Positions 15,971-25,641 of a stretch of 64,000 nucleotides of DNA are shown piece by piece. The DNA is from 40CM-2-70-7 sp035631315. Lineage in GTDB: Bacteria; Gemmatimonadota; Gemmatimonadetes; Gemmatimonadales; GWC2-71-9. The notes under the pieces are model-generated. The model did not search any database and was not told the DNA's origin. It worked only from the letters and a program-made list of their open reading frames with translations. The DNA lies in NCBI GenBank assembly GCA_035631315.1, contig DASQIZ010000098.1, positions 104,969 to 168,968 on the forward strand, given 5' to 3'. Both the position numbers and the translations under genes were made by a program. Within the stretch, counting starts at the first letter, position 1; every line of letters begins with the position of its first letter.

Positions 15971-16303
15971 ATGACTGACCAAAAGCGCCAAACTCCGATG
16001 GCTGTGTCGGAGGTGCTGTCCGGCTACCTGAAGCGGTCAGGCCTCGAGGGCCGTCTGGCGCAGGCGCGAGTCATTCCCGACTGGGTGACGCTGGTGGGAC
16101 CCCAGATCTCGGCCGTGACGCTGCCCGACCGGGTGGCACCCGACGGCACCCTCTTCGTGGGGGTGCGCACCAGCGCCTGGATGACCGAGCTGCAGCTGAT
16201 GGCGCCGGCGATCATCGCCCGCATCAATGCGGGCCGGGGCGACGGACGCATCAAGGGCATCCGCTGGTTCCTCTCAACCGAACGAGACCATGGCGAAGGC
16301 TAA
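15971..16303 (+). CDS. dciA: DciA-like replicative helicase loader (DUF721)
   Basis: A 110-residue protein of the DUF721/DciA family, which in many bacteria helps load the DnaB helicase. The family layout is visible: an N-terminal segment (VSEVLSGYLKRSGLEGRLAQARVIPDW), then the conserved W..LVGPQISAVTLP and the alpha/beta part DGTLFVGVRTSAWMTELQLM. Position is strong support, since DUF721 genes commonly sit beside gyrB or recF. Here the end overlaps the gyrB start by 14 bases. The short length matches the family core. Confidence 0.85.
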   Translation: MTDQKRQTPMAVSEVLSGYLKRSGLEGRLAQARVIPDWVTLVGPQISAVTLPDRVAPDGTLFVGVRTSAWMTELQLMAPAIIARINAGRGDGRIKGIRWFLSTERDHGEG

Positions 16304-18239
16304 GCCCGAACCCAAGAAGTCGAATAACGGCGGCTACCAAGCCGACTCCATCCAGGTTCTGAAGGGCCTCGAAGCCGTCCGGCGCCGTCCCGCCATGTAC
16401 ATCGGGTCGGTGTCGGCCCGCGGCCTGCACCACCTGGTCTACGAAGTGGTCGACAACTCGGTGGACGAAGCACTCGCCGGGTACTGCACGCAGATCGACG
16501 TCACGATCCACGCCGACAACTCGATCACGGTCGCGGACAACGGGCGCGGCATTCCGGTCGACATCCACAAGACCGAGAAAAAGCCGGGCGTCGAAGTGGC
16601 GCTCACCGTCCTGCACGCCGGCGGCAAGTTCGACAAGAACACCTACAAGGTTTCCGGCGGTCTGCACGGCGTCGGCGTCTCCGTGGTCAACGCACTCTCT
16701 GAAAAGCTCGAAGTATGGGTGGAGCGGGACGCCAAGAAGTACCACATGGCGTTCGCCAAGGGCGACACGACCAAGAAGCTCGAGGTGGTGGGCAAGGCGA
16801 AGACCACCGGCACCACGGTGTGGTTCAAGCCCGACGCGACCATCTTCACGGAAACCCGGTTCGACTACGCGACGCTGGCCAATCGCCTGCGGGAACTCGC
16901 CTTCCTCAATAAGGGCCTGACCATCACGCTCCAGGATGAGCGGAAGGGCGGGAAGACCGAGACCTACTTCTACAAGGGTGGACTGACCGAGTTCGTGAAG
17001 TGGCTCCTGGGAAACCGGAAGCCGCTCCACCAGAAGGTCATCACCTTCGAAGCCAACAAGGACGGCGTGGAAGTCGAAGGCGCCGTTCAGTACGACGATC
17101 AGTACGGCGAGAACACGTTCACCTTCGTGAACAACATCAATACCCACGAAGGCGGCACGCACCTCACCGGCTTCAAGTCGGCCCTCACCCGTACCATCAA
17201 CGAATGGGCGAAGAAGGACGGGCTCCTCAAGAAGGAGGAGTTCACGCTTTCGGGGGACGACGTCCGCGAGGGCCTCACCTGTGTGATCCACGTGAAGGTG
17301 AAGGACCCGCAGTTCGAGGGTCAGACGAAGACGAAGTTGGGCAACTCCGAAGTCGAAGGCATCGTGAAGAGCGTGGTCAACGAAGCCCTCGGCGACTTCT
17401 TCGACAAGAACCCGAGCGTCGCCCGCGCCATCATTGCCAAGGCGATCAGTGCGGCCCGCGCGCGCGAAGCGGCCCGTAAGGCCCGCGAGCTGGTCCGGAG
17501 AAAGAATGCACTCGAAGGCGGGCTCCTCCCCGGCAAGCTGGCCGACTGCTCCCTCACCGACCCCAAGCTTTGCGAGATGTACCTGGTCGAGGGTGACTCG
17601 GCCGGTGGCTCGGCCAAACAGGGCCGCGACCGGAGTTTCCAGGCCATCCTGCCGCTGCGCGGGAAGATCCTGAACGTCCAGAAGGCCCGGATCGACAAGA
17701 TCCTGTCGAACGAAGAAATCCGGACCATGATCACGGCCATCGGCACCGGCGTCGGCGAGGACTTCAAGATCGAAGACGCGCGGTACCACAAGATCATCAT
17801 CATGACGGACGCCGATGTCGACGGCGCCCACATCCGCACCCTGCTCCTGACCTTCTTCTATAAAGAGATGAAGGCGCTGCTGGATGCCGGATACATTTAC
17901 ATCGCCCAGCCACCCCTGTACCGCGTCGCCAAGGGCAAGGAAGAGTTCTACGCCTACGACGAGAAGGAACGGGACGGATACGCCAAGCGCCTGGGGGGCG
18001 GCGGCGAAGAGGTGAAGGCCAACGTCATGGTCCAGCGCTACAAGGGCTTGGGCGAAATGAACCCCGACCAGCTCTGGAAGACCACGATGGATCCGGCGGC
18101 GCGCACGATTCTCAAGGTCACGATGGAAGACGCCCTCGAAGCCTCACAGCTCTTCGAGACGCTCATGGGTGACGAAGTCGAGCCGCGGCGGAAGTTCATC
18201 GAAGACAACGCGAAATTCGTCAAGAATCTCGACGTGTAG
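16290..18239 (+). CDS. gyrB: DNA gyrase subunit B
   Basis: A 649-residue ATPase subunit of DNA gyrase, which introduces negative supercoils with GyrA. The GHKL ATPase is clear: EAVRRRPAMYIGS, EVVDNSVDEALAG, VADNGRGIPVD and VSGGLHGVGVSVVNAL. The TOPRIM domain has LVEGDSAGGSAKQGRDR and the DxD acid pair in IMTDADVDGAHI. The C-terminal segment RYKGLGEMNPDQLWKTTM is present, and there is no large insertion of the enterobacterial type. The start ATG at 16290 begins the conserved chain closely, and the longer in-frame start only reads through dciA. A small membrane protein and ettA follow on the same strand. Confidence 0.98.
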   Translation: MAKAKPEPKKSNNGGYQADSIQVLKGLEAVRRRPAMYIGSVSARGLHHLVYEVVDNSVDEALAGYCTQIDVTIHADNSITVADNGRGIPVDIHKTEKKPGVEVALTVLHAGGKFDKNTYKVSGGLHGVGVSVVNALSEKLEVWVERDAKKYHMAFAKGDTTKKLEVVGKAKTTGTTVWFKPDATIFTETRFDYATLANRLRELAFLNKGLTITLQDERKGGKTETYFYKGGLTEFVKWLLGNRKPLHQKVITFEANKDGVEVEGAVQYDDQYGENTFTFVNNINTHEGGTHLTGFKSALTRTINEWAKKDGLLKKEEFTLSGDDVREGLTCVIHVKVKDPQFEGQTKTKLGNSEVEGIVKSVVNEALGDFFDKNPSVARAIIAKAISAARAREAARKARELVRRKNALEGGLLPGKLADCSLTDPKLCEMYLVEGDSAGGSAKQGRDRSFQAILPLRGKILNVQKARIDKILSNEEIRTMITAIGTGVGEDFKIEDARYHKIIIMTDADVDGAHIRTLLLTFFYKEMKALLDAGYIYIAQPPLYRVAKGKEEFYAYDEKERDGYAKRLGGGGEEVKANVMVQRYKGLGEMNPDQLWKTTMDPAARTILKVTMEDALEASQLFETLMGDEVEPRRKFIEDNAKFVKNLDV

Positions 18240-18252
18240 CCTCTCCGCTCGA

Positions 18253-18459
18253 ATGGCCACCGCCCTCGCAGTCGTCGCCCTGCTCCTCGTCGTCCTGGGG
18301 TGGTTGATCTTCGGCGGCGGGGATGACCCGGACACGAAGGTGAATCCCGACATCGACCGGGACGAGCTGCGCGAAGCCGAAAACGAAGTGCGTGACGCCG
18401 AGGACCCCGACGACATCCGCGATTGGGGTCCCGGAGCTCCGAAAGACCGGCCACACTAA
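18253..18459 (+). CDS. Small single-pass membrane protein, hypothetical
   Basis: A 68-residue protein with one membrane helix (residues 2-21, LAVVALLLVVLGWLIFGGG) and an acidic, probably helical tail (DIDRDELREAENEVRDAEDP). I do not recognise it. It sits between gyrB (13 bases upstream) and ettA (12 bases downstream) on the same strand. The start ATG has no clear ribosome site. The strongly charged tail and tight spacing suggest a real gene, but this rests on position and composition only. Confidence 0.55.
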   Translation: MATALAVVALLLVVLGWLIFGGGDDPDTKVNPDIDRDELREAENEVRDAEDPDDIRDWGPGAPKDRPH

Positions 18460-18471
18460 CCCCCGAGTCCC

Positions 18472-20154
18472 ATGGCGAATCCGCAGTACATCTACACGAT
18501 GGCGGGTGTGGGCAAGGTCGTGCCCCCCTCCCGCCAGATCCTCAAGGACATCTACCTCTCGTTTTTTCCGGATGCCAAGATCGGCATCCTGGGATCGAAC
18601 GGCGCGGGCAAGAGCTCACTGCTCAAGATCATGGCGGGGATCGACCACGATCACCTCGGCCAGGCCAAGCTCGCCGACGGGTGCACCGTGGGCTTCCTCC
18701 AGCAGGAGCCCATCCTCGATCCCAAGAAGGATGTCCGCGGCAACGTGGAAGAGGGCCTCTCCCACATCCGGGATCTCCTGGTCCAGTTCAACGAGCTGTC
18801 GGCGAAATTCGCAGAGCCGATGAGCGATGACGCCATGACCGCGCTCCTGGAAAAGCAGGGAGCCCTTCAGGAAAGGATCGACCACGCGGGGGCCTGGGAG
18901 CTCGACAACAAGATCGACGTCGCGATGGATGCTCTGCGGCTCCCCCCTGCGGATGCCGATGTCACCAGGCTCTCAGGCGGTGAGAAGCGGCGTGTGGCAC
19001 TCTGCCGCCTCCTGCTCACCCAGCCGCAGCTGCTCCTGCTCGACGAGCCGACCAACCACCTCGATGCCGAATCGGTGGCCTGGCTCGAGCATCACCTGCA
19101 CACCTATCCCGGCTGCGTCATCGCCGTCACCCACGACCGCTACTTCCTCGACAACGTCGCCGGCTGGATCCTCGAGCTGGACCGCGGTGAGGGCATTCCG
19201 TGGAAGGGCAACTACTCGTCGTGGCTCGAGCAGAAAGAGAAGCGCCTCGCCACGGAAGAGAAGCAGGCGTCGGCCCGGCAGAAGACCCTGGAGCGCGAGC
19301 TCGAGTGGATCAGGATGGCGCCCCGCGCACGTCAGGCGAAGTCGAAGGCCCGGATCACGGCGTACGAGAAGCTGGCGGCGGAAGAAGAACAGCGCCGCGA
19401 AGACACGGCGGAGATTCTCATTCCGGTACCGCCCCGGCTCGGCGACGATGTCGTCACGGTGAAGGACCTGACCAAGGGCTTCGGCGACCGCCTGCTCTTC
19501 GAGAATCTCAACTTCACACTGCCCCGCGGCGGCATCGTCGGCATCATCGGCCCGAATGGCGCCGGCAAGACCACACTCTTCCGGATGATGGTGGGGCAGG
19601 AGAAGCCGGAGAGCGGGTCATTGACGGTGGGCCAGACGGTCCAGATCGCCTACGTGGACCAGAGCCGCGAAGCGCTGAGTCCCGACAAGAGCGTGTACGA
19701 GGAGATCTCAGGCGGGCAGGACAACCTGATGTTCGGCAAGCGCTCCGTGAATGCGCGCGCCTACTGCGCGTCCTTCGGTTTCCGCGGCGCCGATCAGCAG
19801 AAGAAGGTCGGCGTGCTTTCCGGCGGTGAGCGGAACCGCCTGCACCTCGCCAAGCTCCTGAAGAGCGGCGGCAACGTCCTGCTCCTCGACGAGCCGACCA
19901 ACGATCTGGATGTCGACACCCTCCGCGCCCTCGAGGACGCCCTGCTCCGCTTCGCCGGTTGCGTAGTGGTCATCAGCCACGACCGCTGGTTCCTCGACCG
20001 CATCGCGACCCACATCCTGGCGTTCGAAGACGACGGCGAGGTGAAGTGGTTCGAAGGGAACTTCCAGGACTACCACGCCGACCTGGTCAAGAGAAAGGGG
20101 GCCGACGCCGATCGGCCCCACCGTCTCAAGTATCGGAAGCTGGTGCGCGGCTAA
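18472..20154 (+). CDS. ettA: Energy-dependent translational throttle protein EttA (ABC-F)
   Basis: A 560-residue soluble ABC-F ATPase that binds the ribosomal E site and gates translation by energy state. It has two ABC domains in tandem. The first has GSNGAGKSSLLK (Walker A), LSGGEKRRVALCRLLL and LLDEPTNHLD. The second has GPNGAGKTTLFRM, LSGGERNRLHLAKLL and LLDEPTNDLD. Between them is the P-site linker with WIRMAPRARQAKSKARI, a hallmark of EttA. The N-terminal MANPQYIYTM start is also typical. The length matches E. coli EttA (about 555). Confidence 0.97.
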   Translation: MANPQYIYTMAGVGKVVPPSRQILKDIYLSFFPDAKIGILGSNGAGKSSLLKIMAGIDHDHLGQAKLADGCTVGFLQQEPILDPKKDVRGNVEEGLSHIRDLLVQFNELSAKFAEPMSDDAMTALLEKQGALQERIDHAGAWELDNKIDVAMDALRLPPADADVTRLSGGEKRRVALCRLLLTQPQLLLLDEPTNHLDAESVAWLEHHLHTYPGCVIAVTHDRYFLDNVAGWILELDRGEGIPWKGNYSSWLEQKEKRLATEEKQASARQKTLERELEWIRMAPRARQAKSKARITAYEKLAAEEEQRREDTAEILIPVPPRLGDDVVTVKDLTKGFGDRLLFENLNFTLPRGGIVGIIGPNGAGKTTLFRMMVGQEKPESGSLTVGQTVQIAYVDQSREALSPDKSVYEEISGGQDNLMFGKRSVNARAYCASFGFRGADQQKKVGVLSGGERNRLHLAKLLKSGGNVLLLDEPTNDLDVDTLRALEDALLRFAGCVVVISHDRWFLDRIATHILAFEDDGEVKWFEGNFQDYHADLVKRKGADADRPHRLKYRKLVRG

Positions 20155-20163
20155 GGCTCGGCG

Positions 20164-20544
20164 TCAAGCAAACGGCACCGGCATTCCGAACACATTCCCC
20201 CGGGTCGGGGTCACTTTGGTTTGTTCGTCGATTACGACCTCGATCCGTCCATTCGACCGGATGAGGGCATTCCGGACGTCGTAGAGGCCTTCCCGTTCCA
20301 CCGCCAGCCCCTGGACGACCACTTCCTGCGGGAGCGGAGCGCCGTCCCCCACGTGAATCGTTTCCCGTACGATCAGTGGACTCATCGTGCAGAAGTACAC
20401 CAGCTCCCGCGCGCCTCCGCGCGCGGAGACTTCCACATGATCGAAATCCGCCCGCACCGCCTGATCGTGAGTGATGGCTTTCGCCAGCATGGCCGACCGC
20501 AGTCGTTCTGATTGCGACGTCGGCGCGACTTCTGGGTGAAGCAT
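20164..20544 (-). CDS. Hypothetical protein
   Basis: A 126-residue soluble protein I do not recognise. The start ATG at 20544 is set by a strong ribosome site, GGAGGT, about 5 bases before it. The N-terminal part (residues 10-30, TSQSERLRSAMLAKAITHDQ) is probably helical. The rest alternates short beta-type stretches (HVEVSARGGARELVYFCTM; GRIEVVIDEQTKVTPTRGN). There is no signal peptide or membrane segment. It is convergent with ettA and lies 51 bases before the start of the nucleoside phosphorylase gene's end on the same strand. Confidence 0.6.
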   Translation of the reverse strand: MLHPEVAPTSQSERLRSAMLAKAITHDQAVRADFDHVEVSARGGARELVYFCTMSPLIVRETIHVGDGAPLPQEVVVQGLAVEREGLYDVRNALIRSNGRIEVVIDEQTKVTPTRGNVFGMPVPFA

Positions 20545-20595
20545 TAGGCACCTCCCTGCCCGAGACACGGCCGGAATATCCCGACCTATCTGGGT

Positions 20596-21954
20596 CTACC
20601 CGCGGGAGGGCGGGGAGGTTCGTTGCGTGAGGTCCTCGACCCCGGATTTGGACACCCGGTGCGAGATGAGAGGCAGCGGCTTCTCCTTGAGCTTGTCCCC
20701 GATCACGATGGCGTGCGCCAACGCATCGAATCCGACCTTGATCCCGGCCGGGTCCCTCGCGAACACCGATGCGATGGGCTCCCCAGCCAGCACCTTGTCC
20801 CCCGGCTTCACGGTAATCACGAAGCCCACCGTGGGGTCCACGACGTCCTCGACCTTGGTCCGGCCGCCGCCCAGCTGCACCACCGCCCGCCCGATGACCC
20901 GGGGATCGACGCGCAGGACCACGCCCGTCGCCGGAGCCATGAACACTTCGACGGCACCCGCCTGCGGCAGGACCGACGGATCATCGAGTGTTTTCGGATT
21001 TCCGCCCTGGGCTTCGATGATCTGCTCGAATTTCTCCGCGGCGAGACCCGAGCCGAGGACCGATTCCAGCTTCTTTCGCGCCTTCTTGGCTGTGGTCTCG
21101 ACTTTCGCCTGGAGCAGCATCTCGACGCCGAGTGCATAGGTCACTTCCATCAGGTCTTCGGGCCCCTCGCCACGCAGGGCAAGGATCGCCTCTTCGGTTT
21201 CCAGCGCATTCCCGCAGGCGCGGCCCAGAGGCCGGTCCATGGCCGTGAGCAACGCGACCGTGGGGCATCCGCGATCCTCGCCCAGCGCGATCATCGTCTT
21301 GGCCAGCTCCAGACCCTTCTCCGTCGGGGGCAGGAAGGCCCCGCTCCCATGTTTCACATCCAGCACCAGGCCCGACAGGCCTTCGGCCAGTTTCTTGGAC
21401 ATGATGCTGGCGGCAATCAGGGGAATGGCTTCGACCGTCGCGGTGACGTCGCGGAGCGCATAGAGCCGCTTGTCGGCGGGCGCGATCTCCGGGGTCTGGC
21501 CGATGAGCGCGCATCCGATCTTCATCACCTGCGCCTTCGCTTCCGAGAGCGACAGCCCGGTCCGGAAGCCGGGGATCGCCTCGAGCTTGTCGAGCGTGCC
21601 CCCCGTGTGCCCCAGGCCACGGCCCGACATCATCGGCACCGCCACGCCGCACGCAGCAACCAGTGGCGCGAGGACCAGCGACACCTTGTCCCCGACACCG
21701 CCCGTTGAGTGCTTGTCGATCCGCGGGGTGGTCCAGCCGTCGAACGACAGCCGGTCCCCCGAGGCGAGCATCGCGTCCGTCAGGGCCGCCAGCTCGTGGC
21801 GCTCGAGCCCCCGGAACACCACGGCCATGAGGAGCGCCGACAGCTGATAGTCCGGGATGCGGCCTTCGGTGTATGCGGCAATCAGCGCGGACCATTCTTC
21901 CGCCGACAGTGCGGCGCCGTCGCGCTTGCGTTCGATCAGAGGGACGACGAACAT
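20596..21954 (-). CDS. Thymidine/pyrimidine-nucleoside phosphorylase
   Basis: A 452-residue cytoplasmic enzyme that splits (deoxy)pyrimidine nucleosides with phosphate into base and (deoxy)ribose 1-phosphate for salvage. The family signature is complete: KHSTGGVGDKVSLVLAPLVA, SGRGLGHTGGTLDKLEAI, and IPLIAASIMSKKLAEG with the KHGSGAF phosphate/substrate loop. The C-terminal alpha/beta domain (VEDVVDPTVGFVITVKPGD) is intact. The start ATG at 21954 has GGAGG about 10 bases upstream and gives the family N-terminus FVVPLIERKRDG; the longer in-frame start would add 24 unsupported residues. It could be called deoA or pdp; sequence alone does not separate them. Confidence 0.94.
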   Translation of the reverse strand: MFVVPLIERKRDGAALSAEEWSALIAAYTEGRIPDYQLSALLMAVVFRGLERHELAALTDAMLASGDRLSFDGWTTPRIDKHSTGGVGDKVSLVLAPLVAACGVAVPMMSGRGLGHTGGTLDKLEAIPGFRTGLSLSEAKAQVMKIGCALIGQTPEIAPADKRLYALRDVTATVEAIPLIAASIMSKKLAEGLSGLVLDVKHGSGAFLPPTEKGLELAKTMIALGEDRGCPTVALLTAMDRPLGRACGNALETEEAILALRGEGPEDLMEVTYALGVEMLLQAKVETTAKKARKKLESVLGSGLAAEKFEQIIEAQGGNPKTLDDPSVLPQAGAVEVFMAPATGVVLRVDPRVIGRAVVQLGGGRTKVEDVVDPTVGFVITVKPGDKVLAGEPIASVFARDPAGIKVGFDALAHAIVIGDKLKEKPLPLISHRVSKSGVEDLTQRTSPPSRG

Positions 21955-21983
21955 TTGACGACTTCCTCCGCCGGAGACCGGTG

Positions 21984-22790
21984 ATGCGCTCTGCCCTGCT
22001 GCTGACACTGTGCCTGACCGGATCACTCGCCGCCCAGTCGACCGTCGGGGGCGAAATCGCGCGGGGAGATTCCCTCCGCACCGCCCTGCAGTCCGCCGCC
22101 GCCCTCGCGCAGTATCAGGCCGCGCTGAAGACGGACTCGAACTCCTACGAAGCCAACTGGAAGGCCGCCCGGGAAATCGCCGACGTCGCGAAGCAGCTCC
22201 TCGGTGACTCGCTGGCCTCGCGACGCGACAGCCTCTACTCCCTCGGCCTCATCTATGCCCGGCACGCCGTGAAGACCGACTCCAACGGCGAGAACGGACA
22301 TTTCGCGGTCGCCCTGGTGCTGGGCCGGCTCTCACTGACCAAGGGCAAGAAGGAGCGGGTCAAGTACGCCAAGATCATCTACGACGAGGCGCTCCACACG
22401 CTGCAGCTCGATTCCACCCACGACGGCGCGGAACACATCCTCGGCCAGTGGAACGCCGAGGTGAAGCGGCTGTCGAGCATCCAGCGGTTCTTCGCCAAAG
22501 CCCTGTTCGGCGGCGGCTTCATGGACCTGGCCAGCTGGGACGACGCGGTGAAGTATCTCTCGCGCGCCGTGAAGCACAATCCCACCTACGTGTATCACCG
22601 GCTGGCGCTCGCGGCCGTCTACGTGGACCTCGATTCCATTCCGCAGGCGAAGGCCATGCTCGAATCGATCGCGCCACTTGCGGTCACCGACCCGATGGAT
22701 CCCACCTACAAGACCTGGGCGGCAGAAGCGCTCGCCGACTTGACGCACGAGAAGGTGGACGATGCGAAAGACCGCCTCCATCACATTTAA
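21984..22790 (+). CDS. Secreted TPR-like protein
   Basis: A 268-residue exported protein. It begins with a Sec signal peptide (MRSALLLTLCLTGSLAAQ) and then consists of helical TPR-like repeats (ALAQYQAALKTDSNSYEANWKAA; SLGLIYARHAVKTDSNGENGH; WDDAVKYLSRAVKHNPTYVY; YHRLALAAVYVDLDSIPQAK). This layout resembles bacterial relatives of regulator-of-microtubule-dynamics proteins. It probably acts as a periplasmic scaffold, which is an inference. It is divergent from the nucleoside phosphorylase with a gap of only 29 bases, and the next gene starts 41 bases downstream. Confidence 0.75.
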   Translation: MRSALLLTLCLTGSLAAQSTVGGEIARGDSLRTALQSAAALAQYQAALKTDSNSYEANWKAAREIADVAKQLLGDSLASRRDSLYSLGLIYARHAVKTDSNGENGHFAVALVLGRLSLTKGKKERVKYAKIIYDEALHTLQLDSTHDGAEHILGQWNAEVKRLSSIQRFFAKALFGGGFMDLASWDDAVKYLSRAVKHNPTYVYHRLALAAVYVDLDSIPQAKAMLESIAPLAVTDPMDPTYKTWAAEALADLTHEKVDDAKDRLHHI

Positions 22791-22831
22791 GTCCTTGACG
22801 GAAGCGGGGTTGCGACCACAAACTATCTGCC

Positions 22832-23620
22832 ATGACCATTTCCTCGGCGCTCACCCACGCGGAGGGCGAGCGCCTTGCGGCGCGCGTCGCCGAGCTCGAG
22901 CACGAGCGTAAGCACCTCCTCGCAGTCATCGAGATCCTCAAGGAAGTCTCCGGCACCCTCCACTTCACCGACATCCTGCAGTCCATCGCCCGCAAGCTGG
23001 GGGAAGCGTTTGGCCTCGATCGGTGCTCGATCTTCCTGGCCGAGCGCGGTGGGAAGTCGGTCCGGCTGGTGGCGTCGTATGAAGATCCGACCATTCGCAA
23101 TTACGTCGTGGACCTCGACCGCTATCCCGAGCTGAAGCGCGCCATTCAGGGCGCCGAGACGGTGTTCATTCCGGATGCGGCGAACGATCCGTCCCTCAAG
23201 CACGTGCGCGCCGATCTCGTGAATCGCCGGGTGAAATCCATCACCGTCGTGCCGATCAATTGGCGTGGCGTGGCCATCGGCGCGATTTTCCTCCGCACCT
23301 TCCGCGACGGCCCGACGTTTTCCGACTCGGATGTCCGTTTCGTCCAGGTCGTCGCCTCCTTGACCGCCCAGTCCCTCCGCAACGCGCACCGCTACGAGCG
23401 ACTGGCCCAGCGACATCGGGACCCCGACAGCAAGGAAGCGAGGCACATGGAGCTCGAAGGGGTCGCGCTGCTGTCATTCCTGCGCCGGCTCATGGACGCC
23501 GTGGGCCAGCGCCAGGGTGCCTGGGCCGAAGGGTCTCTGCCCAGGGCGTCGGCTGAGGAGCTGGATCGTCTGGTGGGAGTCGCGCTCGCCGTCATCCAGG
23601 AAGAAGCCAAAGGCCGGTGA
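22832..23620 (+). CDS. GAF-domain protein
   Basis: A 262-residue soluble protein. A coiled N-terminus (residues 10-40) leads to one GAF domain (about 40-190): AFGLDRCSIFLAERGGKSVRLVA and VPINWRGVAIGAIFLRTF. A short helical tail follows. There is no kinase, cyclase or phosphodiesterase domain, so it is a stand-alone ligand-binding or signalling module whose ligand I cannot tell. Its stop overlaps the GTG start of ligA by 4 bases (GTGA), so the two are probably translationally coupled. Confidence 0.82.
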   Translation: MTISSALTHAEGERLAARVAELEHERKHLLAVIEILKEVSGTLHFTDILQSIARKLGEAFGLDRCSIFLAERGGKSVRLVASYEDPTIRNYVVDLDRYPELKRAIQGAETVFIPDAANDPSLKHVRADLVNRRVKSITVVPINWRGVAIGAIFLRTFRDGPTFSDSDVRFVQVVASLTAQSLRNAHRYERLAQRHRDPDSKEARHMELEGVALLSFLRRLMDAVGQRQGAWAEGSLPRASAEELDRLVGVALAVIQEEAKGR

Positions 23621-25626
23621 CGGACCCGGCGGCCCGCGCCGCCACCCTGCGGCAAATCCTCGAGCGGGCGGCACGCGCATACTACGTCGACGACCGGCCC
23701 GAGATGTCGGATGCGGAGTACGACCGGCTCTTCCAGGAGCTGGAATCCCTCGAAGCCGCGCACCCCGAGCTCCAAACTCCCGACTCTCCCACCCAACGCG
23801 TCGGCTCCCAACCGTCCGCGGCCTTCCAGAAGCACCGTCACCTCGTGCCCATGCTCTCGCTCGACAACGCCTTCGACCCGGCAGAGCTCACGGCGTGGGA
23901 GGAGCGGAACGCGCGCCTGGTGCCGGAGGTCACGAAGGCCGGTTACACGCTCGAGGTGAAAATCGATGGCGCCGCGGTGTGCCTGACCTACCGCAACGGA
24001 GTGCTGGTCACGGGCGCGACGCGCGGGAATGGCGTGGAGGGCGAGGAGATCACGCCGAATCTCAAGACCATCCGGGACGTCCCCCTCAAGCTCCAGGGGA
24101 ACGGATGGCCGGACCTCATGGAGGTCCGTGGTGAGGTCTACTTCGAGAATTCCCGGTTTGCCGCGCTGAACGCCGAACGGGAAGCCGCCGGCGAGCCGAC
24201 GTTCGCGAACCCCCGGAATTCAGCCGCGGGCTCGCTCCGCCAGCTCGACCCGAAGATCACGCGGTCCCGAAAACTGAGGATGTTCTGCTTCCACGTCGAA
24301 GCGCCGGACAGCACGCTCCCGTTCGACACGCAGGAGCAGCTGCTCGCGACCCTTTCGCAGTGGGGATTCCCCGTGGAGCCGCACCATCGCACGGTGCCCA
24401 CGCTGGCGGCCGCACAGCACGCGATCACCGCGCTCGAGGCGCTGCTGCCGGAGCTCGACTACGGAGCCGACGGCGTGGTCGTGAAGGTGAATCAGCGGCG
24501 CCTGCATGATGAGCTCGGTGTCGTGGGCGAACGCGAGCCGCGCTGGGCCATCGCGCGGAAGTTCGCGCCCGAAGTGCAGATCACGAAGCTCCTCAACATC
24601 GGGATCAACGTCGGACGGACCGGGGCCCTCAACCCGTTCGCGATGCTCGAGCCGGTGGATATCGGGGGCGCGACGGTCTCGAACGCCACCCTCCACAACG
24701 CGGACCTGATCGCGGCGCGGGACATCCGGATCGGCGACTGGGTCGAGGTCACCCGCGCCGGCGAAGTGATCCCCCAGGTCCTGGGCCCCGTGCGCGAGCG
24801 CCGGACCGGCAGCGAAGTCCCGTTCCAGATGCCCGAGACGTGCCCCCGCTGCGGATCGGACGTGGAGCACCCGCAGGATGAAGTGATGTCCTTCTGCCCC
24901 AACGTCTCCTGCCCCGGCCGGGTGCTCGAGTCCATCGTTCACTTCGCCATGGCGATGGACATCCGCGGGCTGGGCTACGAGCGGGTGCGGGCATTTCTGG
25001 AAGCGGGCCTGATTCACGACGTCGCCGACCTGTACCGGCTCACGGCCGACCAGCTCAAGGCGCTGGAGGGCTTCGCCGCGAAGTCCGCCAAGCTCCTGGT
25101 GGAGGCCGTCGCGGCGTCGAAAACCCAGCCGCTCTCGATCGTGCTGTACGCCCTGGGGATCCGGCACGTCGGCGCCCAGGGGGCCAAGCTCCTCGCCCGG
25201 CAGTTCAGCTCCATGCCGGCCCTGGCCAGCGCGCCGGCAAGCGCCATCGGGGACATCAGGGGAATCGGCCCCGCCATCGCCGAGGCGGTGTGGCATTTCT
25301 TCCAGGAACCGCGGAATGCCGACCTGATCGCCCGGCTGACCGCGGCGGGGCTCAGCCTGGTGGAGCCAGTCACCGCCGGAGCGGAGAGCGGCAGTCTGGC
25401 AGGCCAGACCTATGTCGTGACGGGCACCCTGCCGACCCTCTCCCGGAAGGTGGCGACCGACCTGATCACTGGCGCGGGAGGCCATGTCGCCAGCTCCGTG
25501 TCCAAGCAGACCACCGCCGTGGTCGCCGGAGCGGACGCAGGCTCGAAGCTCGACCGGGCCAAAACGCTCGGCATTCCGGTCATCGACGAGGCCGAACTGT
25601 TGCGCCGCGTCCAGTCAAACTTGTAA
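23617..25626 (+). CDS. ligA: NAD-dependent DNA ligase
   Basis: A 669-residue ligase, the usual length, that seals nicks in replication and repair with NAD. Domain order: the Ia domain with YYVDDRPEMSDAEYDRLFQEL; the adenylation domain with catalytic Lys115 in LEVKIDGAA; the OB domain; the zinc finger CPRCGSDV...CPNVSCPGR; a helix-hairpin-helix part (HVGAQGAKLLARQFSS, ALASAPASAIGDIRGIG); and a C-terminal BRCT domain (AGQTYVVTGTLPTLSRKVAT). The start codon is GTG, overlapping the upstream stop. It is complete and has no missing motif. Confidence 0.97.
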   Translation: MTDPAARAATLRQILERAARAYYVDDRPEMSDAEYDRLFQELESLEAAHPELQTPDSPTQRVGSQPSAAFQKHRHLVPMLSLDNAFDPAELTAWEERNARLVPEVTKAGYTLEVKIDGAAVCLTYRNGVLVTGATRGNGVEGEEITPNLKTIRDVPLKLQGNGWPDLMEVRGEVYFENSRFAALNAEREAAGEPTFANPRNSAAGSLRQLDPKITRSRKLRMFCFHVEAPDSTLPFDTQEQLLATLSQWGFPVEPHHRTVPTLAAAQHAITALEALLPELDYGADGVVVKVNQRRLHDELGVVGEREPRWAIARKFAPEVQITKLLNIGINVGRTGALNPFAMLEPVDIGGATVSNATLHNADLIAARDIRIGDWVEVTRAGEVIPQVLGPVRERRTGSEVPFQMPETCPRCGSDVEHPQDEVMSFCPNVSCPGRVLESIVHFAMAMDIRGLGYERVRAFLEAGLIHDVADLYRLTADQLKALEGFAAKSAKLLVEAVAASKTQPLSIVLYALGIRHVGAQGAKLLARQFSSMPALASAPASAIGDIRGIGPAIAEAVWHFFQEPRNADLIARLTAAGLSLVEPVTAGAESGSLAGQTYVVTGTLPTLSRKVATDLITGAGGHVASSVSKQTTAVVAGADAGSKLDRAKTLGIPVIDEAELLRRVQSNL

Positions 25627-25641
25627 GTTGGGCACCCAGAT